The notes under the pieces were generated by a model. The model saw nothing but the letters and a program-made list of their open reading frames with translations, was not told the DNA's origin and did no database searches. From Streptomyces thinghirensis (GTDB lineage: Bacteria; Actinomycetota; Actinomycetia; Streptomycetales; Streptomycetaceae), in the NCBI GenBank assembly GCA_021502835.1, contig JAKFGP010000021.1, positions 1 through 64,000 on the forward strand: a stretch of DNA of 64,000 nucleotides, written 5' to 3'. Shown here piece by piece: positions 42,182-51,015 of the stretch. Positions within the stretch are counted from its first letter, which is position 1; each line of letters opens with the position of its first letter. The translations under genes and the position numbers were made by a program.

Positions 42182-42730
42182 TCACTCGTTCCATGCCTTG
42201 CGCGCGAACGCGGCCGGCCCGGTCACCAGGGTGTTGGGGGGAACGTCCTTCGTGACGACGGCTCCGGCGCCGACCACGGCACCGCGTCCGATCGTGACGC
42301 CGGGGAGCACCGTCACCGCCGCGCCTAGCCATGCGTCGGTTTCGATGGTGATGGGCGACCGGGTGATGAATTCGCTTCGATCGGACGCCGAGAGAGGGTG
42401 GTCGGAGGAGATGAGATTGGTCTTGGGACCGATCAGAACGCCGTTGCCCAGGTGGATGCCGCCCTGGTCCAGGAAGGTGCAGCCCTGATTGACGAAGACG
42501 TGTTCGCCGAAGTCGATCCCGAGCCCGTGGTCGGTGTAGAAGGGCGGGTACACGGTGACGGAGTCGGGGACCCGCTCGCCGACGATCTCGGACAACAGGC
42601 TTGCGCGGGAGGCCTTGTCGTCGAAGGGCAGGACGTTGAACCGTGATGTGAGCGTGGTGACGTACTCGATCCGCTCGGCCACCCGCGCGAACTCGGGCGT
42701 GCGAACGTAGAGACGGTCTTGATCAGGCAT
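42182..42730 (-). CDS. Hexapeptide-repeat acetyltransferase (LacA/NodL/Maa type)
   Basis: Intact, 182 aa, start ATG 42730 (MPDQDRLYVRTPEFARVAER). Left-handed beta-helix repeats: LGIDFGEHVFVNQGCTFLDQ, GIHLGNGVLIGPKTNLISSD, ITIETDAWLGAAVTVLPGVT and GRGAVVGAGAVVTKDVPPNT. The catalytic His is in SSDHPLSASDR. Acetylates sugars or similar acceptors from acetyl-CoA. Convergent with the LacI gene. Confidence 0.92.
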   Translation of the reverse strand: MPDQDRLYVRTPEFARVAERIEYVTTLTSRFNVLPFDDKASRASLLSEIVGERVPDSVTVYPPFYTDHGLGIDFGEHVFVNQGCTFLDQGGIHLGNGVLIGPKTNLISSDHPLSASDRSEFITRSPITIETDAWLGAAVTVLPGVTIGRGAVVGAGAVVTKDVPPNTLVTGPAAFARKAWNE

Positions 42731-43130
42731 GAGGATTCCTCACGATGGGGCGCTCGGGCCGTGGCCCGGCGGACGGTACCCGCCGAAGAGCGGCGGTCGG
42801 CCAACCGGAAGTCGACCGCAGTCATGAAAGCGACCGGAGCGCGCCGGAATCAAACAACGATCGGGCGGTCAGGATCAACGCCTGGTTGTCCGCGCAGGTG
42901 TCCTGCGCAGATGTCCCGCTGGGCGTCCCGCCTGAGTGTCATGGCCGGCGGTGATGTCCAGACCCGCCCCGCTTCATGCGCGGATGAGGGGAGTCCCCTC
43001 GTTCGTGTGCGAAGTGCCGGTCTTTCCTACCGGAGTGGTCGAAGTTCCTGGAGAGTGAGTCAGCCGCCGGGGCCGGGCCCCGGCGAGCAACTCGCCGAAG
43101 ACGTCTCATCAGGAAAGGCAGGGGTGCACC
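42731..43130. other. Divergent intergenic region
   Basis: Lies between the acetyltransferase and EF-hand genes. It contains a small perfect hairpin GCGCAG-GTGTC-CTGCGC near 42892-42908 and a GC-rich stem-like tract near 43070-43100. A 34-codon ORF at 42955-43059 has no supporting features. No gene called. Confidence 0.45.
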
Positions 43131-43669
43131 ATGACGCCCACCACCGAGGCGACCGACCGTATCGAGCTGGTCTTCTCCCTCTTCGACGCCGACGGGAACG
43201 GATACCTGGAGCTCTCCGACTTCGACTTGATGAGCGATCGAGTCGTGGCCGCGGTACCGGATGCCCACGAGGCGACCGCGGACCGGCTCGCCGGTGCCTT
43301 CCGTCGCTACGGGGAAACGCTGCTGAACGAGTTGGACGCGAATGGTGACGGCCGGGTCAGCCCGGAGGAGTTCACCTCCGTCGTCCTCAATCCGCAACGG
43401 TTCGACGCCACCGTGGACGAGTTCGCGGAAGCGCTCGCCGCGATGGGCGATCCGGACGGAGACGGGTTCGTCGCCCGCCCCGAGTTCGTCTCGCTGATGA
43501 TCGCGATCGGGTTCCAACGGCCCAACATCGAGACGCTCTTCCAGGCCTTCGGCCGGACGCGGAGGACCGCATCCGGGTGTCCACCTGGGCGGAAGGGATC
43601 AGGGACTACTACCGCCCGGAGAAGTCCGGTATCCCTGGCGACCACCTGGTCCCGGCCGAGACCCGGTAA
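43131..43669 (+). CDS. EF-hand calcium-binding protein (calerythrin-like), one frameshift
   Basis: ATG 43131 after CAGGAAAGGCAGG. Canonical EF loops DADGNGYLELSDF (about 43179), DANGDGRVSPEEF (about 43336) and DPDGDGFVARPEF (about 43450), with intervening helices DRIELVFSLF, FRRYGETLLNEL and TVDEFAEALAAM. A fourth, degenerate unit follows (IETLFQAFG, then RIRVSTWAEGIRDYYR after an indel near 43555). Ends GDHLVPAETR at TAA 43667-43669. Similar to Streptomyces calcium sensors such as calerythrin. Confidence 0.9.
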
Positions 43670-43774
43670 CGCCGAGACATGCATGGGTGCCTCTTCGGCC
43701 GTCAGCCCCAGTCGCCGTTGATCCATGCCAGTAGGCGGGCGCGCTTCTTGCAGGAGCAGGTCGTGTAAGAGGTC

Positions 43775-44592
43775 CTAACAAAGGCGTTGGACGTGGCGGT
43801 GGGTGATCAGGCAGACAGCGAGGCCGAGGAATGCCTCGTGGATGTCGTCGCGCCGTTCCCAGCGAGTGCGCAGGCGGCGGAAGCCGTGCAGCCAGGCGAT
43901 CGTGCGCTCGACGACGTAGCGGAAGGTACCCAGGCCGGTGCCGTGGGGCTCGCCCCGTCTGGCGATCACGGGCCGGATGCCGCGCTGCCAGAGCAGGCGC
44001 CGGTAGATGTCGTGGTCGTAGCCACGGTCGGCCAGCAGAGCGTCCGGCCGCCGACGGGGCCTGCCGGTCCGGCCCGCGACGGGTGGGATCTTGTCGAGGA
44101 GGGGCAGCAACTGGGTGACATCGTTGCGGTTGCCGCCGGTCAGCGACACCGCGAGCGGGATGCCCTGGCCGTCGACGACGAGGTGGTGCTTGCTGCCCGG
44201 CCGTGCACGGTCGACCGGGCTCGGCCCGCTTTTGGGCCCCGCCGGGCAGCCCGCACGTGCGAGGAGTCGATCACCGCCCGCTCCCAGTCCAGCTGGTTCT
44301 TCGACCGCAGCTCGTTCAGCAGCAGCTGGTGGAGCTGGTCCCAGACGCCGGCCTCGTTCCAGGACGCAAGACGCCGCCAGCACGTCATCCCCGAGCCGAA
44401 GCCCAGCTCCTGGGGCAGGTACTCCCACTGGATACCGGTGTGCAGGACGAAAAGAATCCCGCACAGCGCCTGCCGGTCCGGCACCCGCGGCCGGCCCTCG
44501 GCCTTCTTCGGACCCGGCTTCGGCAGCAACGGCTCGACCAGCGACCACAGTTCATCCGACACGATCCACGGCCGCGACTGACGATTCCCCAT
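43775..44592 (-). CDS. IS5-family transposase, frameshifted or two-frame
   Basis: From ATG 44592: MGNRQSRPWIVSDELWSLVE, RVPDRQALCGILFVLHTGIQ, EYLPQELGFGSGMTCWRRLA. DDE residues: AVIDSSHVRA (first Asp), DALLADRGYDHDIYRRLL (second Asp) and FRYVVERTIAWLHGFRRLRT (Glu). Ends LITHRHVQRLC. The switch between the two reading frames falls near 44230 at GPKAGRARS / SPVDRARPGSK. In some IS5 relatives such a switch is programmed frameshifting, but here it may be a sequencing indel. Confidence 0.88.
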
Positions 44593-44647
44593 ACCCAGAC
44601 ATACGAACAGAGAGGCCGACAGCCTCATGATCAGCAGCTTTTGTTAG
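43775..44647 (-). mobile_element. IS5-family insertion sequence, 873 bp
   Basis: Bounded by imperfect inverted repeats CTAACAAAGGC (43775-43785) and its counterpart GCTTTTGTTAG (44637-44647). Joining the flanks gives a CTAG target with a duplicated TA, consistent with the IS427-type members of the IS5 family. It encodes one DDE transposase on the minus strand. The element lies directly against the stop codon of the neighbouring hypothetical gene. Confidence 0.8.
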
Positions 44648-45041
44648 AGCCAGTAAGTCGCCCCGGACGCGACGTGCGCTTCGAGTTCGCCCTGCAGGTC
44701 GTGTCCGTAGTCGCTGGGGCCGTACTCGCCGTCGCGGTAGCCGTCCAAGTCGTCTGCCCAGTCGAGGAGTCCGAAGTCGAGGTCTAGGCTCGCGAGGTAC
44801 CGGGCGGGGTCGGCCGGCTCCACGGACGCGGGACGACCGTCCGCGCCGACGGCGGCCCCGTCCTCGAGGCAGCCGTCGGAGCGAACGGGCTGGCCCAGCC
44901 ACCACCCGGCCAGGAACACGGCGTACAGAGTGGTGGCGGCGCCGAGACGGCGCAGGGTTATCCAGGCAGGCACCCGGGGAGTGTCCCACGACACGAGGCC
45001 GTCGCCCGCGTCGGCGGACACACCGGGCCACGCCACCTCAT
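44644..45041 (-). CDS. Hypothetical membrane protein, paralogue B of a tandem pair, frameshifted
   Basis: ATG 45041 overlaps the stop of paralogue A (TAATG). After a short N-terminal segment, a frame change near 44985 leads to PAWITLRRLGAATTLYAVFL and AGWWLGQPVRSDGC, matching paralogue A position by position (PRWVTPRRLGAAAAIYGVFV, SGWYLGQPVTPEC). The remaining domain is acidic (DLDFGLLDWADDLDGYRDGE) and ends GATYWL at the TAA at 44644-44646, a codon formed partly by the IS5 terminus. Confidence 0.7.
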
Positions 45042-45440
45042 TACCACCAGTGGCCCTCGAACCACCCCTGAAGACGGGGCGTTCGCTCGTATCGTTGACG
45101 CAGGCGACGGCGTAGGAGCCCTGAGCGTCACGGACAGCGTGTCGTCGGCGACCCTGGGCAGGTCGTGGAACGGCTCCGGCGTCGGGTCGCGCGGGACGCG
45201 GGTCTCCGAGTCGTACTGTGGCGGGAACGCCGTCCGCGTCGGTGTGGGCGTGGGAGTTGGCCCGGTTTCGTACTCCTCGGTGATCCGGTCGAGGGCGGCC
45301 TGGTCGACGCGGCATTCGGGGGTCACAGGCTGCCCCAGGTACCAGCCCGAGACGAACACGCCGTAGATCGCGGCGGCGGCGCCGAGACGGCGGGGGGTGA
45401 CCCAGCGGGGGTGTTCACCGGCGGCCCCGATCCAGGACAC
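45041..45440 (-). CDS. Hypothetical membrane protein, paralogue A of a tandem pair, frameshifted
   Basis: GTG 45440 (VSWIGAAGEHPRWVTPRRLG) with one membrane helix AAAAIYGVFVSGWYLGQPV, a Thr/Pro-rich stalk (PTPTPTPTRTAFPP), then DPTPEPFHDLPRVADDTLSV, SYAVACVNDTSERP and, after a frame change near 45070, FEGHWW at the stop. The start overlaps the small gene at 45415-45534. Outer-surface protein of unknown function; Pro/Thr repeats suggest a wall-spanning linker. Confidence 0.7.
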
Positions 45441-45534
45441 GGGCAGCCTCCCGCAGCGCCTCGAGGACGGCGCGGAGGCTGACCGGGCGTATGCCGGGAG
45501 GTGTTGTGCGCATGCCGAAGGACCCTACCCGCAT
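45415..45534 (-). CDS. Small 39-aa protein
   Basis: ATG 45534: MRVGSFGMRTTPPGIRPVSL followed by RAVLEALREAARVLDRGRR, an N-terminal loop and a C-terminal amphipathic helix. An internal ATG at 45523 could be the true start. Its last 26 bp overlap the start of paralogue A, so the genes are coupled. No family recognised. Confidence 0.45.
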   Translation of the reverse strand: MRVGSFGMRTTPPGIRPVSLRAVLEALREAARVLDRGRR

Positions 45535-45605
45535 GCGGACCTCTCCCGGCCCGTCCCAACCCAACGCCGATGCGCGGCGCCACGAGTGCGGCAGTACGTG
45601 TGGAG

Positions 45606-46267
45606 TCAGGGCGCGCGCCACACGTTGTCGTAGGCATCCTGTTCGATCTGGCGTCGCTGACGTTCGGCCTCGAGCTCCATCAGCGCGTCGCTCACCACAG
45701 CGAGAATGAGCCCGACGTCGTCGGCCTGATCGGCCGTGGTCGTGCCGGTGCGTTCGGTGGGATCGGTGCGTTCGGTGGGTTGCGGCGGCGTCGCTTCCCC
45801 GATTCCGGAGTGCCCGCGAACGCGGCCAGAACGGAGTCGTCCAGTCCCTGATGAGGGTCTGTGGCTTCGTGGCGGGGCCGGACGGAGGGCTCCTGGGAGC
45901 GGTTGGGAGCGAAGTGGCGCAGGAACCGCGGCAGGAGACCACCGCGGGCGTCGCCTGCAGTCTGCGAGGCGAGGTCATCGGCGTAGGAACCGGCCAGCCC
46001 GCGGCCCCGCCGCCAGAGCCATTGCTCCACCGTCTCGTACGGCGGCTCCATGACGAGTTGGGCGGAGGCCTGCGCCGTGAGGGCGTCCGTGCCGTCGGGG
46101 TGATCGTCGAGGGGGACGATGCGGTCGCCGTCCAGGCGCAGGACGTGCGCGTCGCGGAGATCGACGAGTTCGGCGCCCGCGAGGACCAAGGAGACGTCGC
46201 CTTGCGCGATCGGTCGGCTGGACGGCACTTCCAGGGTGATGACGAACAGATCCCGAGCAGTGTTCAT
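45606..46267 (-). CDS. GPP34 (GOLPH3-like) phosphoprotein family, frameshifted
   Basis: ATG 46267 gives MNTARDLFVITLEVPSSRPI, then AQGDVSLVLAGAELVDLRDA and LRLDGDRIVPL. PYETVEQWLWRRGRGLAGSY (about 46000-46060) is the strongly conserved GPP34 core. LDDSVLAAFAG follows, and after indels near 45720 ALMELEAERQRRQIEQDAYD and NVWRAP. TGA 45606-45608. Eukaryotic GOLPH3 binds PI4P; the role of the many actinobacterial copies is unknown, though membrane association is likely. Confidence 0.88.
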
Positions 46268-46474
46268 GCTCGCCATTGTGCTGCTCGAACCGGGCGGCCG
46301 TGTCCCGCCACGACTCACCGGTCAGCAGACACGTCGCCACGGCCACCACGGCCTGCCCAAGTGCTGACCGGACGTTATACGGCTGATCTGCGGGTACTCG
46401 CTTCGGCGTGCCGGGACCGCGGGCCGGTCGCCGGCGCCGGATGCGACGAATTCAGTAGAGAGGAAGGTTGTCAG

Positions 46475-46932
46475 ATGAGCACGGTCAAGGAAACGGTGGA
46501 AGTCGACGTTCCTGTGCACACCGCCTACAACCAGTGGACCCAGTTCGAGAAGTTCCCGCAGTTCATGGAGGGCGTGGAGGAAGTCAGGCAGGTCGATGAG
46601 CGCCGCAACCACTGGACCACCAACGTCAGCGGAGTGAAGCGCGAGTTCGACACCGAGATCGTCGACCAGCTCCCCGACGAGCGCATCACGTGGCGCACGA
46701 CCACGGGTGACAGCAAGCAGAAGGGCACGGTCCGCTTCCAGCGCCTGGACGACACGCACACTCGGGTCGAACTCGTCATGGAGGTCGAGCCCACCGGCGT
46801 CGCGGAGAAGACCGGTGACATGCTCGGAGTGATCGACCGGCGGGTGAAGGGCGACATGCAGCGTTTCAAGGAGTACATCGAGGGCGCGGCGGCGAGTCCG
46901 GAGCCTGGCGCGGGCGCATCAGGCCGGGTGAG
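46475..46932 (+). CDS. SRPBCC / polyketide-cyclase-like stress protein
   Basis: ATG 46475 after GAGAGGAAGG. Core is uninterrupted: STVKETVEVDVPVHTAYNQW, TQFEKFPQFMEGVEEVRQVD, TEIVDQLPDERITWRTTTGD, TVRFQRLDDTHTRVELVMEV and MLGVIDRRVKGDMQRFKEYI. Members of this subgroup occur next to general-stress genes. The C-terminal tail is uncertain: in frame it extends to 47089 as low-complexity sequence; I take the TGA near 46930 reached by one frame change. It is divergent from GPP34 with a 207-bp gap. Confidence 0.85.
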
Positions 46933-47112
46933 TGACCCCTGTCCTGCCCCTGAAGCGCAGCGCTGCCGGCGTCGGCGACCGCATGGCGCCGCCGCGCCGG
47001 CGCCGGCCCGCCGTGACGGTCGCGGGCGCCGCCGTGACTGCGTCGCGGGCACAGTCGCCGACCCCGGCGCACAGCAGATGAGCCTCTGAGGGCGCGCCGC
47101 ACAGTTACCGGC

Positions 47113-47541
47113 ATGAGACCTCGAATCGCCGTTGTCGGAAGCGGTCCCGCCGGCCTCGCCTTCGCCCGCGTCATGCACCGCCACGATCGCCCCGTGACCG
47201 TCCTCGAACGCGATCCCGCCCCCTGACGCCCGCCCCCGGGTGGCACGCTGGACCTGCATGAAGGGCTGGGCCAGCTCGCGCTGGACAAGGCGGGGCTGCC
47301 GGCGGACTTCCAGGCGTTGTCCCGTCCCAGTCGGGAATCTGGCGATGCTGGAAGGCGCCGAACTCGCCGAGTCGATCGCCACCGGCCCCGGAGAGTCGAC
47401 GAGGCCGTCCGCGCCTTCGAAGAACGGATGTGGGCGCGGGCCGGCACGTGGGCGGAGATCACGACGGCCGGTCTGGAACGCCTCGTGAGCCAGAACCCCG
47501 CCGAAGCCCTCGCCCTCTTCGACGGAGTCCAGGCATCCTGA
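47113..47541 (+). pseudogene. FAD monooxygenase (TetX-like) with large internal deletion
   Basis: The N-terminal 75 codons are present (MRPRIAVVGSGPAGLAFARV, MHRHDRPVTVLERDP, GGTLDLHEGLGQLALDKAGL). They are joined directly to the C-terminal part that follows the second FAD motif in intact proteins (NLAMLEGAELAESIATGPG, then AVRAFEERMWARA and QNPAEALALFDGVQAS). About 200-230 central residues, including the substrate domain and GD motif, are missing at a junction near 47325. This is a true deletion rather than an indel error. Confidence 0.75.
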
Positions 47542-47615
47542 CCGCCGAGCGCCGGCCGCCGAGCGCTAGCGCGCCGTGTCGGCCCGCGTCGTGGTCCGTC
47601 CCCGCTCGCTGCCGG

Positions 47616-48234
47616 TCACTGCCGCATCCTCGGGTCCTCGGTGGGGTCGGCATACATGGTCGGGCAGCCGTCGTCGATCGCTTCGGGGCGCAGTTCGTAG
47701 TGCCAGGGCTCGTTGCGGTAGATCTGGCACAGCCCGTACTCGGCGCCGTGCTCGGACAGCCAGTCCGTCGCATCGGACGGGCCGAGGTCGACCGCGTCCC
47801 CCGACACGTGAGGAGAGGTGTCCGCGGTGGCCACCCAGCGGACAGCCTCGTCCTCGGACCCGTACCCGGAGACCGCCTCACGAAGAAGCCGCTCCTGGTA
47901 CGCAGGGGAACGCCAGCCGCTGTTGACGTAGAACGTGACGTCGTCGTCCGCGGCGGCTGTCGCGGCCTGGCGGAGGGCATCGAGGAGATCGGGGTGGAGC
48001 CTGGCCACCGCGGGAAGCTCGTCATCGAGGACGGTCACGCCGTCGGGGACGACACCGTCGGCCTCGGACGCGGACGGCGGGGAGGATGCGGCGGGAAACC
48101 CGGCGGCCGGGGGCTTTTGTTGTGGGGAGCCGCATGCGAGTGGCGATCGCTGCCGTGACGGCTGTCAGGCCGACGGCAAGGAGTCGGCGTATTCGGCGGG
48201 CCTTGGTTCGTGCTGAAGGTGTGGGGCGAGGCAT
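47616..48234 (-). CDS. VanY-like D-alanyl-D-alanine carboxypeptidase, frameshifted
   Basis: Zinc DD-carboxypeptidase of peptidase family M15B, acting on peptidoglycan stems outside the membrane. ATG 48234: basic N-terminus and helix RRLLAVGLTAVTAAIA. After an indel near 48050, DDVTFYVNSGWRSPAYQERL, zinc motif SPHVSGDAVDLG (SxHxxGxAxD, about 47780-47815) and EPWHYELRPEAIDDGCPTMY (ExxH, about 47680-47715). Ends DPRMRQ. Convergent with the deleted monooxygenase. Confidence 0.88.
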
Positions 48235-48432
48235 GCCGCCAGTCAAGGCAGCGCGGTGTTGCCGGCCCGTATGCGCATCTCGATACGAGGACGATATATG
48301 CCGATTCGTAGCATCGACAGCAGGCGTGTGCCGATCGTCGAGGGCAGACGTCCCGGGCCGTCCCGTGACGAGATCGCCGCACGCGGCTCGTCTTCCGCGG
48401 TGAGGGCTTCCGGGACGGCTGCCTCGTGGCGC

Positions 48433-49721
48433 TCAGCCGACCGGGCAGGCGTCCGGGCCGGAGCCGGTCAGCGCGGTGAGGTCGCAGTAGGCCGTCCCTC
48501 GGGTAGAGGTCGCCCATCACCTCGGCGGTGTGGGCAGGTTCGCTGCCGACGGGGACTCGCTGGATCGCCTCCACGAAGCCCGGGGCGGCCAGCATGTTGC
48601 GGAGGATCAGCAGATGCTTGTCGGTCGGTGTCGCCAGCGGACAGCGGCAGGAAGGTGACGCCCGGAACGCTCTCGACGGTCGCGCGCTGTTCCTCCGTGC
48701 CGACGACGTACGTGTATGTGCCGTCGGCGGCGAGACGGGTGTCGTGGTCGGTGCGGCAGCCGGTGTCCACCGTGCCGTCGGGCAGGGGGTTGGCGACGAC
48801 CTCGCCGGGGCCCCACCACAGGTTGTTGCACATCGACCAGTACCGCACCTGGTCCTCGGGGCGGGCCAGGGCGCGCGCACGGTCGCCGGTCGTCCCGCGC
48901 GGCGCCTTGCCGCGTACGACGAGGACCTGCCCCGGCGGCGGGGCGTCGAAGCCGGTGGCCACGTACGCGTTGTCGGGGTTGGGGTACAGTCCTGAGCCGC
49001 CCAGGCGGGAGAAGGCCGGCCGGGGCGGCTCGCTCGCGGTGGCGGGCGGTACGGGGCGCGGGGGCCGGTCCCCCCTCGGCACCTCGCGCGGTGCCCCTCG
49101 ACGGCGCGGCGACGCCGGGTGGTCAGTGCGTCGTCGCAGGCCGCGACGCGTACCCGGTGGCCGTCGCGGAGGAAGGCGACCTTCGGCAGCCGGATCTCGC
49201 CGTGCGGCAGGTAGACGCGGTAGACCACCGTCCCCTCGGCGCCCTCGGGCGTTCCGGGTGGGAGCGAGCGGCAGGGTGTTGCGTCGGTCGCCGGCCCGGT
49301 CGGTGACCGACACGCTGAACTTGCCCCCGGGGCGGCTGTGCTCCCGGTAGGGGTTGTGACTGCCCCGGTCCGGCGCGATCCGGTGGTCGGTCAGGACGGA
49401 GGGGCGCCGTCGGGGCCGGTGAAGCTTGTCGCGGGACGCGTCGTAGGAGGCGAACGAGGCGTAGCGGGCGTCGGGGTAACGGCCGTCGAGTTCGATGGTG
49501 AGGCCCTTCTGCACGGTGTAGTGCAGCAGCCAGTACTGGGAGTTGGTGTCCGGGTAGGCCACATTGGACGACCGGTAACCCAGTGGTTGCCAGGCGCAGT
49601 CGGGCACGGCGGGTGCGGCGGGCGCTTCGCGTCCCCGGACCTCCGGTCTGCGCGGCGGTGGCGGGCGCGGCCGTCGACAGGGCGAGCGCGGCGGCGAGCA
49701 CGAGGGTTTCCAGTGCGTCAT
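48433..49721 (-). CDS. Secreted protein of unknown function, frameshifted
   Basis: ATG 49721 with GAAAGGA upstream. After one indel the signal peptide reads TLVLAAALALSTAAPATAAQ. Mature part: CAWQPLGYRSSNVAYPDTNS, then QYWLLHYTVQKGLTIELDGR and YPDARYASFASYDASRD. Further segments are KVAFLRDGHRVRVAACDDAL, GSGLYPNPDNAYVATGFDAP, VRYWSMCNNLWWGPGEVVAN and TDKHLLILRNMLAAPGFVEA. It ends LTGSGPDACPVG. This type of Streptomyces secreted protein loosely resembles DUF1254/DUF1214 proteins; no activity is known. Co-oriented 12 bp after the M20 gene. Confidence 0.75.
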
Positions 49722-49733
49722 CGGGCTGTCCTT

Positions 49734-51015
49734 TCAGAGGAGTTGGCGGTCGCGGGCGGGGTCAGCCACTCCCCGGCGCTGGTTGAAGGTGGCGGGACCC
49801 CGGCGGCCAGGGCGTGGGGTGCGGAGGTGCGTAGCGCGGGGAGTGGTTCATGACCGTGCCCGGCGGGAGCGCTCCGCGTTCCAGGGCGGCGACGGCCTCG
49901 GCATCAAGTCGCGGGGTCGGCGCCGCCGAAGTGGTACATGACCGACGGGCAGCCGGCGGCCGTCGCGAAGCGGCCAGAAGTCCTCGCTGGCCGAGAGGAG
50001 CGGGCGGGACGTGGCCGAGCGTGCCGCCGGCCTCCAGGGCCATTGGGACGCGTTCGGTGGCGTCCGCGTCGTTGACCGTGAGCGGGGAAGAGTCGTACAT
50101 CTGGATGTCCGGCGGCGCGGGGGCGTCCTTTTCGCCTCGCCTCCGCGCGGATGATGCGCGAGGCCGGCGAGCCTTGCCTCACCTCACGAGGTCTGCTCGT
50201 CAGAACGTCCTGAGATTGCAGAGCAGTTCCGCCGTGTGCGGGATGACGTTCGGGACGGTGCCCGGCGTACAGGGCGCCGACCGTGAGGAGGAGCGACGGA
50301 ATCGGCGGCGCGACCCGCGCGCGGACAGCGTCTGCAGCCGCGTACCACGGCCGCCGCCATCACCACCGGATCAACGGCGAGATGGGGTGTGGGGGCGTGG
50401 GCGCCCGCTCCGTGCAGGGTGACGCGGACGCTGTCGGCGCGGCCGACGGTCCCGAGGCCTGGTGATCACGAGGCCCGCGGGCAGCGGTCCACGTGCTGGC
50501 CGAGGACCACCTCGGGGCGGGGGGGACCGGTCGAGGACACCGTCGTCCAGCATCGCCTGCGCGCGCGGCCACCTCCTCGGCGGGCTGGAAGACGGCCACC
50601 ACGGTCCCCTGCCAGGCTTCTGGATGCGCCGCCAACTGCCGGCAGGCCCCCAGCAGGGCGGCCACGTGCACGTCGTGACCGCAGGCGTGCATGACACCCG
50701 CCTCGGTGGAGGCGTAGGGGAGGCCGGTCGCCTCGTGTACGGGCAGGGCGTCCATGTCCGCCCTGAGCCACGACACCGGTCCGTCACCGTTGCGCAGCAC
50801 CGGCCACCACGCCCATTGCCCCCGCCCTGCCCGGTCACGTCCCAGCCTGCGAGGCGGGACAGCTCGTGCAGGACGGTGGCCGCGGTGCGGTGTTCCTCGG
50901 AAGGCGAGTTCGGGGTGGGCGTGCAGCTCGCGGTAGACCTCCTCCCAGTGCGGGAGGTGGGCCGCCAGACCGGCGGCCAGGCCGGTGTCAGGCGGGTGGG
51001 GAGCCGTGGACGCAT
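49734..51015 (-). CDS. M20-family amidohydrolase (N-acyl-amino-acid / hippurate hydrolase type), frameshifted
   Basis: Zinc-dependent cytosolic hydrolase. ATG 51015 is preceded by AAGGAGG, inside the end of the MFS gene. Motifs: HWEEVYRELHAHPELAF, WLRADMDALPVHEATGLPYA (metal Asp), GVMHACGHDVHVAALLGACR (metal His and catalytic region) and VVAVFQPAEEV (catalytic Glu). APTPHLAVDPVVMAAAVVTR and a C-terminal PRYAP, ALAAGV ending follow. The frame changes repeatedly, worst at 49930-50230. Confidence 0.85.

Noticed and set aside
42955..43059. 34-codon plus-strand ORF with ATG start
   Set aside because: Sits in a promoter region, no ribosome-binding site or conserved features; too short to support.
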